Of a stretch of DNA of 64,000 bases, positions 25,669 to 35,148 are shown one piece after another. The notes beneath the pieces are model-generated. The model saw nothing but the letters and a program-made list of their open reading frames with translations. It had not been told where the DNA came from and did no database searches. The position numbers were made by a program, and so were the translations under genes. Numbering within the stretch: position 1 is the first letter of the stretch; the number at the start of each line of letters is the position of its first letter. The stretch spans positions 682,001-746,000 of the forward strand of contig CP030886.1 of NCBI GenBank assembly GCA_006969745.1. Direction: 5' to 3'. The stretch is from Cytophagaceae bacterium. Lineage in GTDB: Bacteria; Bacteroidota; Bacteroidia; Cytophagales; Cyclobacteriaceae.

Positions 25669-25889
25669 TCAGAATCAGACTTTGTTTTGGGCTTATAGAA
25701 AATCGCCACGAATTGAATGATAAATCCGAGCATTACGACAATTGGTCCCAGCGTCAATCCCAGGAAGCCAAATCCGTAAGGTTCTGAATCCATTGTCATT
25801 AGTATGAAACCAAGAGCCAATACAATTACACCGGCAATCATGATCATATAGTTAGCTTTTGAGAAAGCAAGTTTTCTTTTATCTGACAT
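25665..25889 (-). CDS. DUF3098 small membrane protein
   Basis: 74 aa with two membrane helices (YMIMIAGVIVLALGFILM and LGPIVVMLGFIIQFVAIFY) joined by the MTMDSEPYGFGFLGL loop that is typical of DUF3098. The family is a Bacteroidota-specific companion of ftsX and uppP and has no assigned activity; the position suggests a role in envelope or division functions. Spacing is 2 nt after ftsX and it overlaps uppP by 4 nt. Confidence 0.88.
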   Translation of the reverse strand: MSDKRKLAFSKANYMIMIAGVIVLALGFILMTMDSEPYGFGFLGLTLGPIVVMLGFIIQFVAIFYKPKTKSDSE

Positions 25890-25891
25890 TC

Positions 25892-26782
25892 TTAATAGAG
25901 TTCGTCCAAAGACATTTTTAAATATTTTCTAATGGCCCTTAATGAGCTTAAATATCCTACGATAATTCCCATGATCAGGATTAGTGAAAACAATAGAATG
26001 AATCCATTGGTGTCCTGAAGGTCATCTAGACCTTCTATAATACTGTTCATATAAACCGTGAATCCATAAATGATTCCACATGATAAAACACCAGCAAAAA
26101 ATCCATACATCATGGAACGGTAAAGGAATGGTCGTTGAATAAATGAACTTGTAGCACCAACCAACTGCATACTGCGGATGAGGAATCGCTGAGAAAATAG
26201 TGCAAGCTTAATGGTGTTGTTTATCAGGATAATAACAACAATCAATGCGAAAATAGCTACACCCAATAGGATAAAGCCGATCTTGGTAAGATTCTCATTA
26301 ATGCTCTCAATCAGGCTTTCTTCATATTCCACTTCAAAAACCCCTCTAATTCCTTCTATTTCTGCTTTAATTCTATTTAGGCTATCCAGCGACTGGTAGC
26401 TGCCTTTTACCTTGAGTGCAAACAGGTCTCGGAGAGGATTATCACCCAGGAAGTCCTTAAAATCTTCACCAGTAGCTTCAACGAACTGTTGTGCTGCTTC
26501 TTCTTTGGTTACCATTGTGATTTGAGGAACTTCTTTTACGAGAATATAGGGCTTTGAAGCTATTGCTGTTCTGATTTTGGTGATATCAGATTGGCTGATG
26601 TTCTTGTTGAGATAAACCTGAACTTCTACACTCTCCTGAATTCGTGTACCTAACCTCGTACTGTGAAGTAAAAGCCATCCAAAAAGTCCTAGAACCAGTA
26701 ATGCAACCGTAATACTAAATACTACGCTTGCAAATGGATAGCTCCCTAGTTTCCGTTTTTTTCTGGTTTTCTTATCTTCCAT
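25892..26782 (-). CDS. ftsX: Cell division protein FtsX
   Basis: 296 aa. Cytosolic basic N-terminus (KKTRKKRKLGSYPFASVV), first helix, a periplasmic domain (VQVYLNKNISQSDITKIRTAI, FEVEYEESLIESIN), then three more helices with the FLIRSMQLVGAT motif. With FtsE it forms the complex that regulates cell-wall hydrolases at the septum. ftsE is not adjacent. It heads the ftsX-DUF3098-uppP-truB-ribF run and lies 49 nt after the anti-sigma-like gene, so it may share the sigma factor transcript or have its own promoter in the gap. Confidence 0.92.
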   Translation of the reverse strand: MEDKKTRKKRKLGSYPFASVVFSITVALLVLGLFGWLLLHSTRLGTRIQESVEVQVYLNKNISQSDITKIRTAIASKPYILVKEVPQITMVTKEEAAQQFVEATGEDFKDFLGDNPLRDLFALKVKGSYQSLDSLNRIKAEIEGIRGVFEVEYEESLIESINENLTKIGFILLGVAIFALIVVIILINNTIKLALFSQRFLIRSMQLVGATSSFIQRPFLYRSMMYGFFAGVLSCGIIYGFTVYMNSIIEGLDDLQDTNGFILLFSLILIMGIIVGYLSSLRAIRKYLKMSLDELY

Positions 26783-26831
26783 TAAGCCACGAATTTAGAC
26801 AAAATGGAATTGCTTTGGAATCCTATTGTAG

Positions 26832-27734
26832 CTACTTATTTTCCCGAAGCAGCTTGAGCTCGTTCAATGTCTCGGTATTGGTAACTTTCGGAAGCTCTGT
26901 TAGCTTATCAGCCATTCCTACTCTGTAGTAACTACCTAAATAGAATACGTAGATACGTCTGCCATTTGAACTGTTGATCTCTAATATCTCATATGGTGCT
27001 TTATTGAAATCACCATTTAGGAATAGTTTACCATCATAATATTTGTATTTAATGATGGAGCTCTTAGAGATTTCAGTTTCAACATCAATTGGTTGTTCAG
27101 ACGAATTTTCGGTTGTATTCGGAATTTCATCTAACCCTGTGGTTGTAAAATCTGAATCTTCTTCGATCGACTCTGCATTTGGAGCTTCAAAAGAAGGTGT
27201 GAAGACTTCTTTTGTGGTGGCTACTTCCACTGTTTCATTTTCATCTCTACTTTCTGCCACTTCTAAAACTTGAACTTGGTCTATGTTCTCAACACTTTTT
27301 GGCTTGGCAGGTCTCTCCAACTTAGTAGAGACTTGAGCTTCTTCCTGACCTAAATTCCACATAAATTCTATAGACTCAATTTCCTGAGCTTGAACTGTAG
27401 CTGGAAGATCTGATTTTTGAATCTCTGGTCTTTCACCATAAAAATAGATTCCTGTACCAATGATTGAGGCAACGATGACACCACCCATCGACTTCATCAA
27501 TGCAGACTGTTGCGCAAATTCAATCCAAGTTGGACCGACATTAATAGCGTCCAGTCTGGATTTCAACTCAAGTTTTCTGTACTCTTTAAGTCCACTTACA
27601 ATGTCAGATTGAAAGTCACTTTCAGCTTTGAGAGCTGGATCTGACTCCAAAATGTTTTCAAAGTCAGTCATTTCTGACTCACTCATCCTACCTGAGTGGT
27701 AATTATCGATTTGATCCTTGGTTAGTTTCGTCAT
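26832..27734 (-). CDS. Membrane protein partner of the ECF sigma factor (anti-sigma-like)
   Basis: 300 aa. The N-terminal ~65 residues (MTKLTKDQIDNYHSGRMSE, NILESDPALKAES, KLELKSRLDAI) resemble the helical cytosolic part of Bacteroidota anti-sigma factors without the HxxxCxxC zinc motif. One membrane helix follows (about residues 80-98), then a Glu/Thr/Ser-rich low-complexity periplasmic linker and a small C-terminal domain (YKYYDGKLFLNGDFNKAPYEILE). It begins 2 nt after the sigma gene stop. By context it should hold the sigma factor at the membrane; this is inference, because no signature motif is present. Confidence 0.7.
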   Translation of the reverse strand: MTKLTKDQIDNYHSGRMSESEMTDFENILESDPALKAESDFQSDIVSGLKEYRKLELKSRLDAINVGPTWIEFAQQSALMKSMGGVIVASIIGTGIYFYGERPEIQKSDLPATVQAQEIESIEFMWNLGQEEAQVSTKLERPAKPKSVENIDQVQVLEVAESRDENETVEVATTKEVFTPSFEAPNAESIEEDSDFTTTGLDEIPNTTENSSEQPIDVETEISKSSIIKYKYYDGKLFLNGDFNKAPYEILEINSSNGRRIYVFYLGSYYRVGMADKLTELPKVTNTETLNELKLLRENK

Positions 27735-27736
27735 GG

Positions 27737-28276
27737 CTAATCAAAAAAGTCTTCTGTGGTGTATTTACTTTTTATTAAACTATCTAGCTTCTTCTTACAC
27801 TTATATTTCTTCGTTTTGGCTGTGTCGGTATTTGCAAAGTTCATCTTCTTGGCTATTTCCTGCATGCCTAAACCATCGAAATAATAATAGGTCAGTACAT
27901 TCTTACACACATCACCCAACTGCCCGATACATTCCATCACTATCTTAAGTCGCTCCTTGGCATCATGTGTCTGATGCTCTTCTCCATCTACCTCTTCCGA
28001 ACTAAGACGGCTCTTTCTGTCCAGTTCCTTTCTCCACTGATTGAGACAGATGCTATACAGGTAGGTGCTGATCTTAGATGTTAAAATCAGTTTTCCACTA
28101 GCAGCTTTCTGCCAAAAAGCGAGTAAGGCCTCTTGATATACGTCTTTCGCCTCATCCTCAGTGCCATTATTGGATAGCACAATCTTGGTCATCATTCTAT
28201 AATATTTCTTATAGAGATGATCAAGCACGCGCTCGTCTCCACGACCAATTCGCTCCAATATCTCACTGTCCTTCAT
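27737..28276 (-). CDS. ECF-type RNA polymerase sigma factor
   Basis: 179 aa. Region 2 (LYKKYYRMMTKIVLSNNG, DEAKDVYQEALLAFWQKA) and region 4 (CKNVLTYYYFDGLGMQEIAKKM) are both present, without region 3, as in extracytoplasmic-function sigma factors. It is followed by its membrane-anchored partner and then, after a 49 nt gap, by the ftsX cluster. A regulon of envelope genes is plausible but not shown. No consensus housekeeping promoter is visible upstream. Confidence 0.92.
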   Translation of the reverse strand: MKDSEILERIGRGDERVLDHLYKKYYRMMTKIVLSNNGTEDEAKDVYQEALLAFWQKAASGKLILTSKISTYLYSICLNQWRKELDRKSRLSSEEVDGEEHQTHDAKERLKIVMECIGQLGDVCKNVLTYYYFDGLGMQEIAKKMNFANTDTAKTKKYKCKKKLDSLIKSKYTTEDFFD

Positions 28277-28308
28277 ACACCAAGCCAGTTTTTAATACGA
28301 TTATAACC

Positions 28309-28343
28309 AAAAAAGTAACCCATCTCTGGTGATTAGTTGGGTT
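28309..28343 (-). terminator. Terminator downstream of pdeM
   Basis: Minus strand AACCCA (28343-28338)..TGGGTT (28322-28317) hairpin followed by ACTTTTTTGG. It lies 24 nt past the pdeM stop and upstream of the sigma gene. Confidence 0.6.
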
Positions 28344-28366
28344 GTAATTGTAAAATACGACAAATC

Positions 28367-28996
28367 TCACGTTAATTCAATGACTTGTCCTTCTGCTATT
28401 CCAAATACCTGATCTTCCTTCTTTGGACGAATTTTTTTCACCCCAGTAAATTGTCCAAAAGCAGGAAGGAGTGCATGCTCTTTGGAGAAGAAAAAGCATG
28501 GGAGGGTTATACTTTGCCTTGCCTTGCCTCTAACGGAAATACCTGGATGGAGGTGTCCCGAGAGGTTATAGTGCTCAGATTTTTCTTTTATATGAGTAAA
28601 TGAAAATGGTGGAAGCTCTAACAATGGTGTAACCTTCAAGGCACTTGGATATTCATCTAAAATGTCATGATTTCCTTCAATCAGCGTAAATTCTAGATGA
28701 TCATAGATTTCAATAAATCTTAGAAAATCCTGCCATTCGTTGTTTTCAAAACTGTGGAAAAGATCTCCCAGTAGTATAACCTTCTTTGGTTTTTGATTGA
28801 TGATCAGGGACTCGAGGATTTGCAGGTCTGTAAGATGGATTTTTCGCGAAATTGGTATTCCATGCTTTCTGAAATGTGCCGCCTTTCCCAAATGCAGGTC
28901 TGATACTACTAGTATTTTTTTAGAATTCCAGAAAACTGCTCTTTCCGGAAGCAACGTCAAATGCTCTCCTTTGATTGAAATGGTAGCGCTACTCAC
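28367..28996 (-). CDS. pdeM: Ligase-associated DNA damage response endonuclease PdeM
   Basis: 209 aa calcineurin-like phosphoesterase with metal motifs SDLHLGK, GDLFHS, EGNHD and the two histidine motifs near the C-terminus (FTHIKE, SGHLHPG). The FRKHGIPIS segment after the first motif marks the PdeM group. In the known genomic set it occurs with an ATP-dependent DNA ligase, a metallo-beta-lactamase-fold exonuclease and an Lhr-like helicase. Here only the helicase is close, with a DUF2147 gene in between; the start overlaps the DUF2147 stop by 8 nt. Confidence 0.9.
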   Translation of the reverse strand: MSSATISIKGEHLTLLPERAVFWNSKKILVVSDLHLGKAAHFRKHGIPISRKIHLTDLQILESLIINQKPKKVILLGDLFHSFENNEWQDFLRFIEIYDHLEFTLIEGNHDILDEYPSALKVTPLLELPPFSFTHIKEKSEHYNLSGHLHPGISVRGKARQSITLPCFFFSKEHALLPAFGQFTGVKKIRPKKEDQVFGIAEGQVIELT

Positions 28997-29426
28997 CTGT
29001 GTATGGCAGCCAGGTTTGTGTTCGATAAAAGAATAGCAAATAGCCCCTTACCTTCAGGTTTCCATCCTCTCCCACCCACAATTTACAATCGTAGATATTA
29101 CCATTTTCTGGATCCATGATTTCACCTTTGTGATATTCATTATCTTTTTTGTTGAACTTCATATCACTGATGATCTCCATCCCAATGATTCTTTTACCTT
29201 TTCTATGGTCCTCACATTCATCACAAATTGGGTCAGGATCTTCTCCTTCCTCACGGAAAAGCTGCAAAATCTTACCGTAGTATTTTCCCTCTTTCTCATA
29301 AATCTCTACGATTGATCTTGCTTTGGCAGTTTCATCGTCTATGGTTTTCCATTTGCCTACAATAGACTGACTCAGGGCAACTGAAATCATCATCAGCATG
29401 GAGGTGAATAATATGATTCTTTTCAT
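28989..29426 (-). CDS. DUF2147 secreted protein
   Basis: 145 aa from the ATG at 29426, which gives a signal peptide (MKRIILFTSMLMMISVALSQ); the frame extends 12 codons further into the helicase gene. The mature part has the family pattern IVGKWKTIDDETAKARSIVEIYEKEGKYYGKI and LWVGEDGNLKVRGYLLFFYRTQTW with a CDECED pair. DUF2147 proteins are small periplasmic calycin-like proteins of unknown role. It is placed between two cytosolic DNA-repair genes, overlapping pdeM by 8 nt, which is odd for an exported protein. Confidence 0.85.
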   Translation of the reverse strand: MKRIILFTSMLMMISVALSQSIVGKWKTIDDETAKARSIVEIYEKEGKYYGKILQLFREEGEDPDPICDECEDHRKGKRIIGMEIISDMKFNKKDNEYHKGEIMDPENGNIYDCKLWVGEDGNLKVRGYLLFFYRTQTWLPYTGE

Positions 29427-29436
29427 GAGTTCAAAT

Positions 29437-31902
29437 TTAGTCTTGCGCAACTGACCTTTCAAGTTGCATCTGCATTTTTAATATTCTGTCTGTGACATCT
29501 TCAGAGCTAAGGCGTTCGCGTCTTATCATATCTACTAAAATAGGAAATGCAAAAGGTGTCGGCTTTTCTGTTTCTTTCAAAATTATTTTTTGCTTGTTGA
29601 TTCTGCGAATGGCTTCCATAAACCTGGATTGGTCAAGCTGCAAAGTCATTACCTCTTCCATCGATTGCTTTAAAAGTAGATTTTCTTCATCATATTCTTT
29701 GAATGCTTTGAAGAGTATTCCTGAAGAGGCTTGTAGGTGTCTTGCTTTAATATTTTTTCCGGGATACCCCTGAAATATCAGACCTGCAATAGTAGCTACG
29801 TCGCGAAATTTTCGCTGCGCCATTTCTGTCATATTAATTGATTCATTGATGTGCTGATAAATATTTTCTTCTGAAAATAGGTCAAGTTCTAATGCCTCCT
29901 CGATTGCAATTTCCTGATCAGATAAAAGCTCAAAGCCATAATCATTCATTGAGATGGAAAAAGTGATTTTTTGGAGTTTGCTCATCCGGTATGCTACTAA
30001 TCCAGCTAAGACTTCATGCACAAACATACCTTCGAAGGTGAAAAAGAAAAGATGGTGACCATGTTCAGTTTCGACCTTCTCAATCAAGAGTGATTTGCTA
30101 TCAGGAATCACCGACATCCTGTTTTGTAAATCCAGAATCGGTCTGATTTTCTGAAGTTCTATATCTTCATAATTTCCATCTATCGCTTGCTGTAATTTGT
30201 TTCGAATTTGATCTGAAAGAAGTGATGAAAGTGGTAATCGTCCTCCTCCCCAGGATGGTGTGAGTCCACTCTTGCGCTTTGATTTTTTAACCAAAACTGT
30301 TAGATCCTTGATCATCATGAATTCTAAATTCTGACCTGCAAACCAGAACGTGTCGCCTGGATTTAGTTTTGACACAAAGCTTTCTTCAACTGTTCCTAAA
30401 TGACCCCCAGTAATAAATTTCACACTCATGGCTGGGTCCCCCACAATTGTGCCTATTGACAACTTATGTCTTTGAGCTGCTTTGCTGTTAATGATCTTAT
30501 AAACTCCATCCTCATTATACACTCGAGAAAACTCATCATATTCTCCAAGTGTACTTCCTCCGGTTGTGATAAACTCAAGTGCCCAATTCCATTCATCTGC
30601 TGTTAATAATCTATAACAATACGTCTGTTTTATTTCTTCCAGAATTTCGAGTGGACGAAAGCCACCGCTTACCGAAAGAGTGACTAAATACTGAACAAGT
30701 ACATCCAAACATTTTTCCAACGGCTTTCTTTGTTCGAATTTGCCTTCTTCTATAGCTGTTCGCAGGGCGGCTCCTTCTATCAATTCGAGTGAATGAGTGG
30801 GGACAAAAAATATTCTGCTCAATTCTCCCGGACCGTGTCCACTCCTACCGGCACGTTGCTGAAAGCGAGATACTCCTTTCGGGCCACCAATTTGAATGAC
30901 CGTATCAACAGGCCTGAAATCGACACCTAAATCCAGGCTTGAAGTACACACAACAAGCTTTAATTTTCCTTCATGCAAGGCGTCCTCGACCCAATTCCGA
31001 ATGTGCTGATCCATGGAGCCGTGATGCATTGCAATCACACCAGCTAAATCAGGTGCTTCTTTTAATATGGCCTGGTACCAAAGTTCTGTTTGTGATCGGG
31101 TGTTGGTAAATAGTAAAGTAGTATTGCTTTGCTCTATAATTGGCAGAACCTTATTGATTAGTTTCACACCTAGATATCCTGACCATGGAAATTTTTCAAC
31201 TTCATCAGGCATGATGGACGAGACTTCAATCCTTTTCTCGACGTTCGATTTGATTGACACTGCCTCTTTGTAAAGATCTTCTCCCATCAATACTCGCTTG
31301 GCCTGAGGTAGATTTCCTATAGTAGCTGAAATTCCCCAGACCTTAAGTTTGTTTTCTGTGAGTTTCTTAAGTCTGGATATCGCAAGCTCAGTAGCTACTC
31401 CTCGTTTGGTTCCAATCAGTTCATGCCATTCATCGACAATTACACTTTTGACATTTTTAAGATAGTTGGGATAATCACTTTGGCTCAGTAGGACATGCAG
31501 ACTCTCTGGTGTAATTACGAGTGCCTGTGGTGCAGTTTTCTTTTGCTTCTGACGTTCGGTTGTGGTAGTATCCCCTGTACGTAAACCAATTTGCCATCGA
31601 ACATCCAGATCATCACAAAAAAGCTGCATTGCACTTTGAATATCCTTGGCCAATGCACGGAGCGGAGTAATCCAAAGTATTTGAACTTCCGGTTTTACAT
31701 CATAGGGTTCGTTGAGCTTAAGAAACTCAAGAACACAGGGAATCCAAAGAGCATACGTCTTTCCCGATCCAGTGGGCGCATTGAGCAAACCGCTTTTTCC
31801 AGACAAATAGGCTTCCCATGTCTCCCGCTGAAAGTCGAAAGACTGCCATTCTTTGGATTTGAACCAATCTTCTGCGATTCGATAAAGCTGTTCGTTAGAC
31901 AC
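29437..31902 (-). CDS. Ligase-associated DEXH-box helicase (Lhr-like)
   Basis: 821 aa. Motif I NAPTGSGKTYA, motif Ia TPLRAL, motif II VDEWHEL (DEWH box), motif III SATIGN, and in the second domain SSLDLGVDF and QRAGRSGHG, the complete superfamily-2 set. The C-terminal part follows the Lhr pattern with DPAMSVKFITGG. Such helicases in Bacteroidota belong to the ligase-associated DNA damage response set with PdeM, ligase and exonuclease. They act as ATP-driven 3'-5' translocases on single-stranded DNA or RNA-DNA hybrids. The ligase and exonuclease genes are not in the window. Confidence 0.92.
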   Translation of the reverse strand: MSNEQLYRIAEDWFKSKEWQSFDFQRETWEAYLSGKSGLLNAPTGSGKTYALWIPCVLEFLKLNEPYDVKPEVQILWITPLRALAKDIQSAMQLFCDDLDVRWQIGLRTGDTTTTERQKQKKTAPQALVITPESLHVLLSQSDYPNYLKNVKSVIVDEWHELIGTKRGVATELAISRLKKLTENKLKVWGISATIGNLPQAKRVLMGEDLYKEAVSIKSNVEKRIEVSSIMPDEVEKFPWSGYLGVKLINKVLPIIEQSNTTLLFTNTRSQTELWYQAILKEAPDLAGVIAMHHGSMDQHIRNWVEDALHEGKLKLVVCTSSLDLGVDFRPVDTVIQIGGPKGVSRFQQRAGRSGHGPGELSRIFFVPTHSLELIEGAALRTAIEEGKFEQRKPLEKCLDVLVQYLVTLSVSGGFRPLEILEEIKQTYCYRLLTADEWNWALEFITTGGSTLGEYDEFSRVYNEDGVYKIINSKAAQRHKLSIGTIVGDPAMSVKFITGGHLGTVEESFVSKLNPGDTFWFAGQNLEFMMIKDLTVLVKKSKRKSGLTPSWGGGRLPLSSLLSDQIRNKLQQAIDGNYEDIELQKIRPILDLQNRMSVIPDSKSLLIEKVETEHGHHLFFFTFEGMFVHEVLAGLVAYRMSKLQKITFSISMNDYGFELLSDQEIAIEEALELDLFSEENIYQHINESINMTEMAQRKFRDVATIAGLIFQGYPGKNIKARHLQASSGILFKAFKEYDEENLLLKQSMEEVMTLQLDQSRFMEAIRRINKQKIILKETEKPTPFAFPILVDMIRRERLSSEDVTDRILKMQMQLERSVAQD

Positions 31903-31925
31903 AATCGGAAGTTAGTAAAGGCATA

Positions 31926-31957
31926 AAAAAACCCCGACCATTGGGTCGGGGTTTTGC
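31926..31957 (-). terminator. Terminator of hppA
   Basis: Hairpin AACCCCGACC / GGTCGGGGTT with T runs on either side, 21 nt past the hppA stop on the minus strand. Confidence 0.9.
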
Positions 31958-31976
31958 AATATATTTTATGTAGCAA

Positions 31977-34361
31977 CTACTGCTTCATTGCATCGATTTG
32001 CGCTCTCACTGCCGCTTTATCACCAACAAGCGTATCTATTTTTGTAGTTGTCTCACCATTTTCAGTAAGTGTGTAAGTCACTACTGCTTGCACCTGTCCA
32101 TCTTCTAAAGACTCCATTTCTACCTTAAATTCTTTAGAAACATTCATTTGCATTGGCTCAGCTTCTTCTACCACTATGATTGCAGCTTCTTCTCCTGTTC
32201 CATGACCTGATCCATATACTTCACCTAAAATTGGTGCAATAACTAGTCCAACAAGACACGTCAATTTGATCAAAATATTCATGGATGGTCCAGAAGTATC
32301 TTTGAATGGATCACCGACAGTATCGCCTGTCACAGCAGCCTTGTGGGCTTCTGAACCTTTATACGTCATTTCACCATCGATCTCGATTCCTGCCTCGAAA
32401 GATTTCTTAGCATTATCCCACGCTCCACCTGCGTTGTTTTGGAAGATTGCCCAGAGTACGCCAGAAACAGCAACTCCCGCCATGTAGCTACCAAGAGCTT
32501 CAGGTCCCATAAGGAACCCGATTAAGATCGGAGCGATGATTGTGATTGCGCCTGGCAGCATCATCTCCCTAAGAGCTGCTTTTGTAGAAATATCTACACA
32601 TTTTCCATATTCAGGTTGGCCTGTACCTTCCATGATACCAGGTATCTCCCTGAATTGTCTTCTTACTTCCTTCACCATTTCCATGGCTGCTTTACCAACT
32701 GAACGCATGGCTAGCGCTGAGAATACTACAGGAACCATACCTCCAATGAACAATGCCGCAAGCACGTCTGCTTTAAAGATGTTGATTCCATCAATTCCTG
32801 TAAATGTTACGTATGCTGCAAAAAGTGCTAATGCTGTCAGTGCTGCTGAGGCAATCGCGAATCCTTTTCCAATTGCTGCAGTGGTATTACCTACTGAATC
32901 AAGAATATCTGTTTTTTCTCTTACATCATCAGGTAGTTCACTCATCTCTGCAATTCCTCCTGCATTATCTGCGATCGGTCCGAATGCATCGATTGCCAAC
33001 TGCATGGCTGTGGTTGCCATCATTGCAGATGCTGCAATACCAACACCGTAGAAACCAGCAAGTTCGTAAGCTCCCCAGATCGCACCAGCGAAAAGAAGGA
33101 TTGGAGCAAACGTCGAGATCATTCCTGTAGAAAGACCAGCGATAATGTTTGTGGCTGCTCCAGTTGCAGAGTTTTGCACAATATCAATAACGGGCTTTTT
33201 TCCAAGACCGGTGTAGTATTCTGTGAAGTACGATATAAGTCCACCTACTGCGAGTCCTACTAGAACAGCTCCAAATACACTTCCGGATGTCACAGTTAAG
33301 TTTCCTTCACCAAAGAAGGCCATCGTCATTTCGGCAGGAAGAATTAAATCGATTAAAAAGTAACACGCTATAGCTGTTAAGATGATTGATCCCCAGTTTC
33401 CTTTGTTAAGTGCTGCCTGAACCTGAGATTCTTTCGCATCATTTCCTGATACCTTGATTAATAGTGTACCAAATAATGAAAATACAATTCCGAGACCTGC
33501 AATTACCAATGGCAATAGAATTGGGCCAATACCATTGAACTCATCTGTGATAGATCCGCCCATGTCTCTGATTACATAGTTACCAAGCACCATAGATGCC
33601 AGTACAGTTGCTACATAAGAACCGAAAAGATCCGCTCCCATTCCAGCAACGTCACCCACGTTATCACCAACATTATCTGCTATAGTTGCAGGGTTTCTAG
33701 GATCGTCTTCAGGAATTCCAGCTTCTACTTTTCCAACAAGGTCAGCACCAACATCGGCGGCTTTGGTGTAGATACCTCCACCTACTCTTGCAAAAAGTGC
33801 AATTGATTCTGCTCCAAGTGAAAATCCTGCTAATGCTTCAAGCACTATTGTCATATCCTCAACTCCATTGACAGTCCACTGCCCTCCCATGAAGAATTGG
33901 AAAAGGAATATAAATAAGATACTAAGTCCGAAAACTGCGAGACCTGCTACGCCAAGTCCCATCACTGTACCACCAGTAAAAGATACTTTTAACGCCTGTG
34001 GAAGGCTTGTTCGTGCTGCTTGCGTGGTTCTGACATTTGCAGCGGTCGCAATACGCATTCCTATATTTCCAGCCCAAGCTGAGAAGAAAGCTCCAATAAC
34101 GAATGCAACAATGATAAACCAGTGCGTGGTTTCGACCATCATTGAGATTACACCAAGAAGAGCTCCGGCGATTACAACGAAAATGGCCAGTATTCTATAT
34201 TCTGCGCTAAGAAATGCCAACGCCCCTTCTCTGATGTAATTTGCAAGTGTCTGCATCTTTTCATCACCAGCATCCTGCTTGTATACCCAGCGAGATTTGA
34301 TGATCATCACAAGAAGCCCTAAAAGACCCAGGGCAGGCACTAAATAGATTAATTTATCCAT
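31977..34361 (-). CDS. hppA: Membrane-bound (K+-dependent type) inorganic pyrophosphatase with C-terminal extension
   Basis: 794 aa, about 16 membrane helices. The pyrophosphate/Mg motif region reads [32 protein letters not shown]; the later [10 protein letters not shown] has Ala in the position that marks the K+-dependent subgroup, and [19 protein letters not shown] closes the core. It couples PPi hydrolysis to H+ or Na+ pumping; the ion is not decided from sequence. The last ~75 residues after the final helix ([14 protein letters not shown].. to QIDAMKQ) are a soluble extension, rich in Glu/Thr, that ordinary family members lack. Promoter at 34393-34423. Confidence 0.95.
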   Translation of the reverse strand: MDKLIYLVPALGLLGLLVMIIKSRWVYKQDAGDEKMQTLANYIREGALAFLSAEYRILAIFVVIAGALLGVISMMVETTHWFIIVAFVIGAFFSAWAGNIGMRIATAANVRTTQAARTSLPQALKVSFTGGTVMGLGVAGLAVFGLSILFIFLFQFFMGGQWTVNGVEDMTIVLEALAGFSLGAESIALFARVGGGIYTKAADVGADLVGKVEAGIPEDDPRNPATIADNVGDNVGDVAGMGADLFGSYVATVLASMVLGNYVIRDMGGSITDEFNGIGPILLPLVIAGLGIVFSLFGTLLIKVSGNDAKESQVQAALNKGNWGSIILTAIACYFLIDLILPAEMTMAFFGEGNLTVTSGSVFGAVLVGLAVGGLISYFTEYYTGLGKKPVIDIVQNSATGAATNIIAGLSTGMISTFAPILLFAGAIWGAYELAGFYGVGIAASAMMATTAMQLAIDAFGPIADNAGGIAEMSELPDDVREKTDILDSVGNTTAAIGKGFAIASAALTALALFAAYVTFTGIDGINIFKADVLAALFIGGMVPVVFSALAMRSVGKAAMEMVKEVRRQFREIPGIMEGTGQPEYGKCVDISTKAALREMMLPGAITIIAPILIGFLMGPEALGSYMAGVAVSGVLWAIFQNNAGGAWDNAKKSFEAGIEIDGEMTYKGSEAHKAAVTGDTVGDPFKDTSGPSMNILIKLTCLVGLVIAPILGEVYGSGHGTGEEAAIIVVEEAEPMQMNVSKEFKVEMESLEDGQVQAVVTYTLTENGETTTKIDTLVGDKAAVRAQIDAMKQ

Positions 34362-34392
34362 GATTTTTTAAATGGTTTTCAAAAACAGTGCG

Positions 34393-34423
34393 CAAAGATA
34401 GGTCAACAGGGTTTTATAGAAAA
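34393..34423 (-). promoter_or_regulatory. Promoter of hppA
   Basis: Minus strand TTTT (34423-34420), 19 nt, TATCTTTG (34400-34393), 32 nt before the hppA start. The hairpin 34408-34427 overlaps the -33 region. Confidence 0.65.
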
Positions 34424-34427
34424 CCCT
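34408..34427. promoter_or_regulatory. Inverted repeat across the hppA promoter
   Basis: AGGGTTTT-ATAG-AAAACCCT, a perfect 8-bp inverted repeat with a 4-nt loop, 31 nt past the folE stop. It overlaps the -33 element of hppA, so it is either the end of the folE transcript or an operator for hppA. Confidence 0.5.
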
Positions 34428-34458
34428 AATATCAAGAAGAAATGAGGTTTTTTTCGGC

Positions 34459-35148
34459 TTAGTCTTTGGTCTCTGTATTGATGTAGTTCAGGAACTCATT
34501 TTTAATCTCCTGATTTTTGAATTTACCATCAAAAAAAGCGGTTCCGGTTCTGCTATTTGTATCATTTACACCACGAGACGAAACACACATATGTGATGCA
34601 TCCATAACCACTGCTACATCATCGGTCTGGAGGATAGATTTGAGTTCATTACCTATTTGAACGGTTAGTCGCTCTTGGACTTGAGGTCTTTTGGCAAAAT
34701 ACTGTACAATGCGATTGATCTTAGATAGTCCAATTACCTTTCCACTAGAAAAATATGCTACATGTGCTTTCCCGTAGATGGGAACAAAGTGGTGCTCGCA
34801 GTGAGAATAGAAGGTAATGTCCTTCTCTACCAGCATCTGATTGTAATTATACTTATTATCAAAAAGGCGGATTTTTGGCTTGTTGGCAGGGTTCAATCCC
34901 GAAAAGACCTCTTCTACAAACATTTTGGCTACACGTTTTGGTGTACCTGCGAGAGAATCATCTTCCAAATCAAGACCTAAAATTTGCATGATTTCCTTGA
35001 AGTGCTTCGAAATAAGCTCAATTTTCAACTCATCATCCTGCTCAAAAGCGTCTGGTCGCAGTGGGGTATCATAAGATGTGCCCACATGATCATCTCCAAA
35101 TTCATCAACCTCAGGCTGGATATTCAACGAAGTTTCTTTCTGTTTCAT
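34459..35148 (-). CDS. folE: GTP cyclohydrolase I
   Basis: 229 aa. Family motifs: GLDLEDDSLAGTPKRVAKMF, the zinc site YSHCEHHFVP, SSGKVIGLSKINRIV, the DASHMCVSSRGVND stretch with the second zinc Cys, and TRTGTAFF. The N-terminal ~45 residues are a low-homology extension. It converts GTP to dihydroneopterin triphosphate for folate or pterin/queuosine synthesis. It starts 38 nt inside queD, so both are made from one mRNA, linking the pathway steps. Confidence 0.96.
   Translation of the reverse strand: MKQKETSLNIQPEVDEFGDDHVGTSYDTPLRPDAFEQDDELKIELISKHFKEIMQILGLDLEDDSLAGTPKRVAKMFVEEVFSGLNPANKPKIRLFDNKYNYNQMLVEKDITFYSHCEHHFVPIYGKAHVAYFSSGKVIGLSKINRIVQYFAKRPQVQERLTVQIGNELKSILQTDDVAVVMDASHMCVSSRGVNDTNSRTGTAFFDGKFKNQEIKNEFLNYINTETKD

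Noticed and set aside
32536..33051. 171-codon open frame on the plus strand
   Set aside because: Antisense to the conserved hppA gene; the composition is a mirror of the Ala/Gly-rich membrane helices and no protein features are seen.
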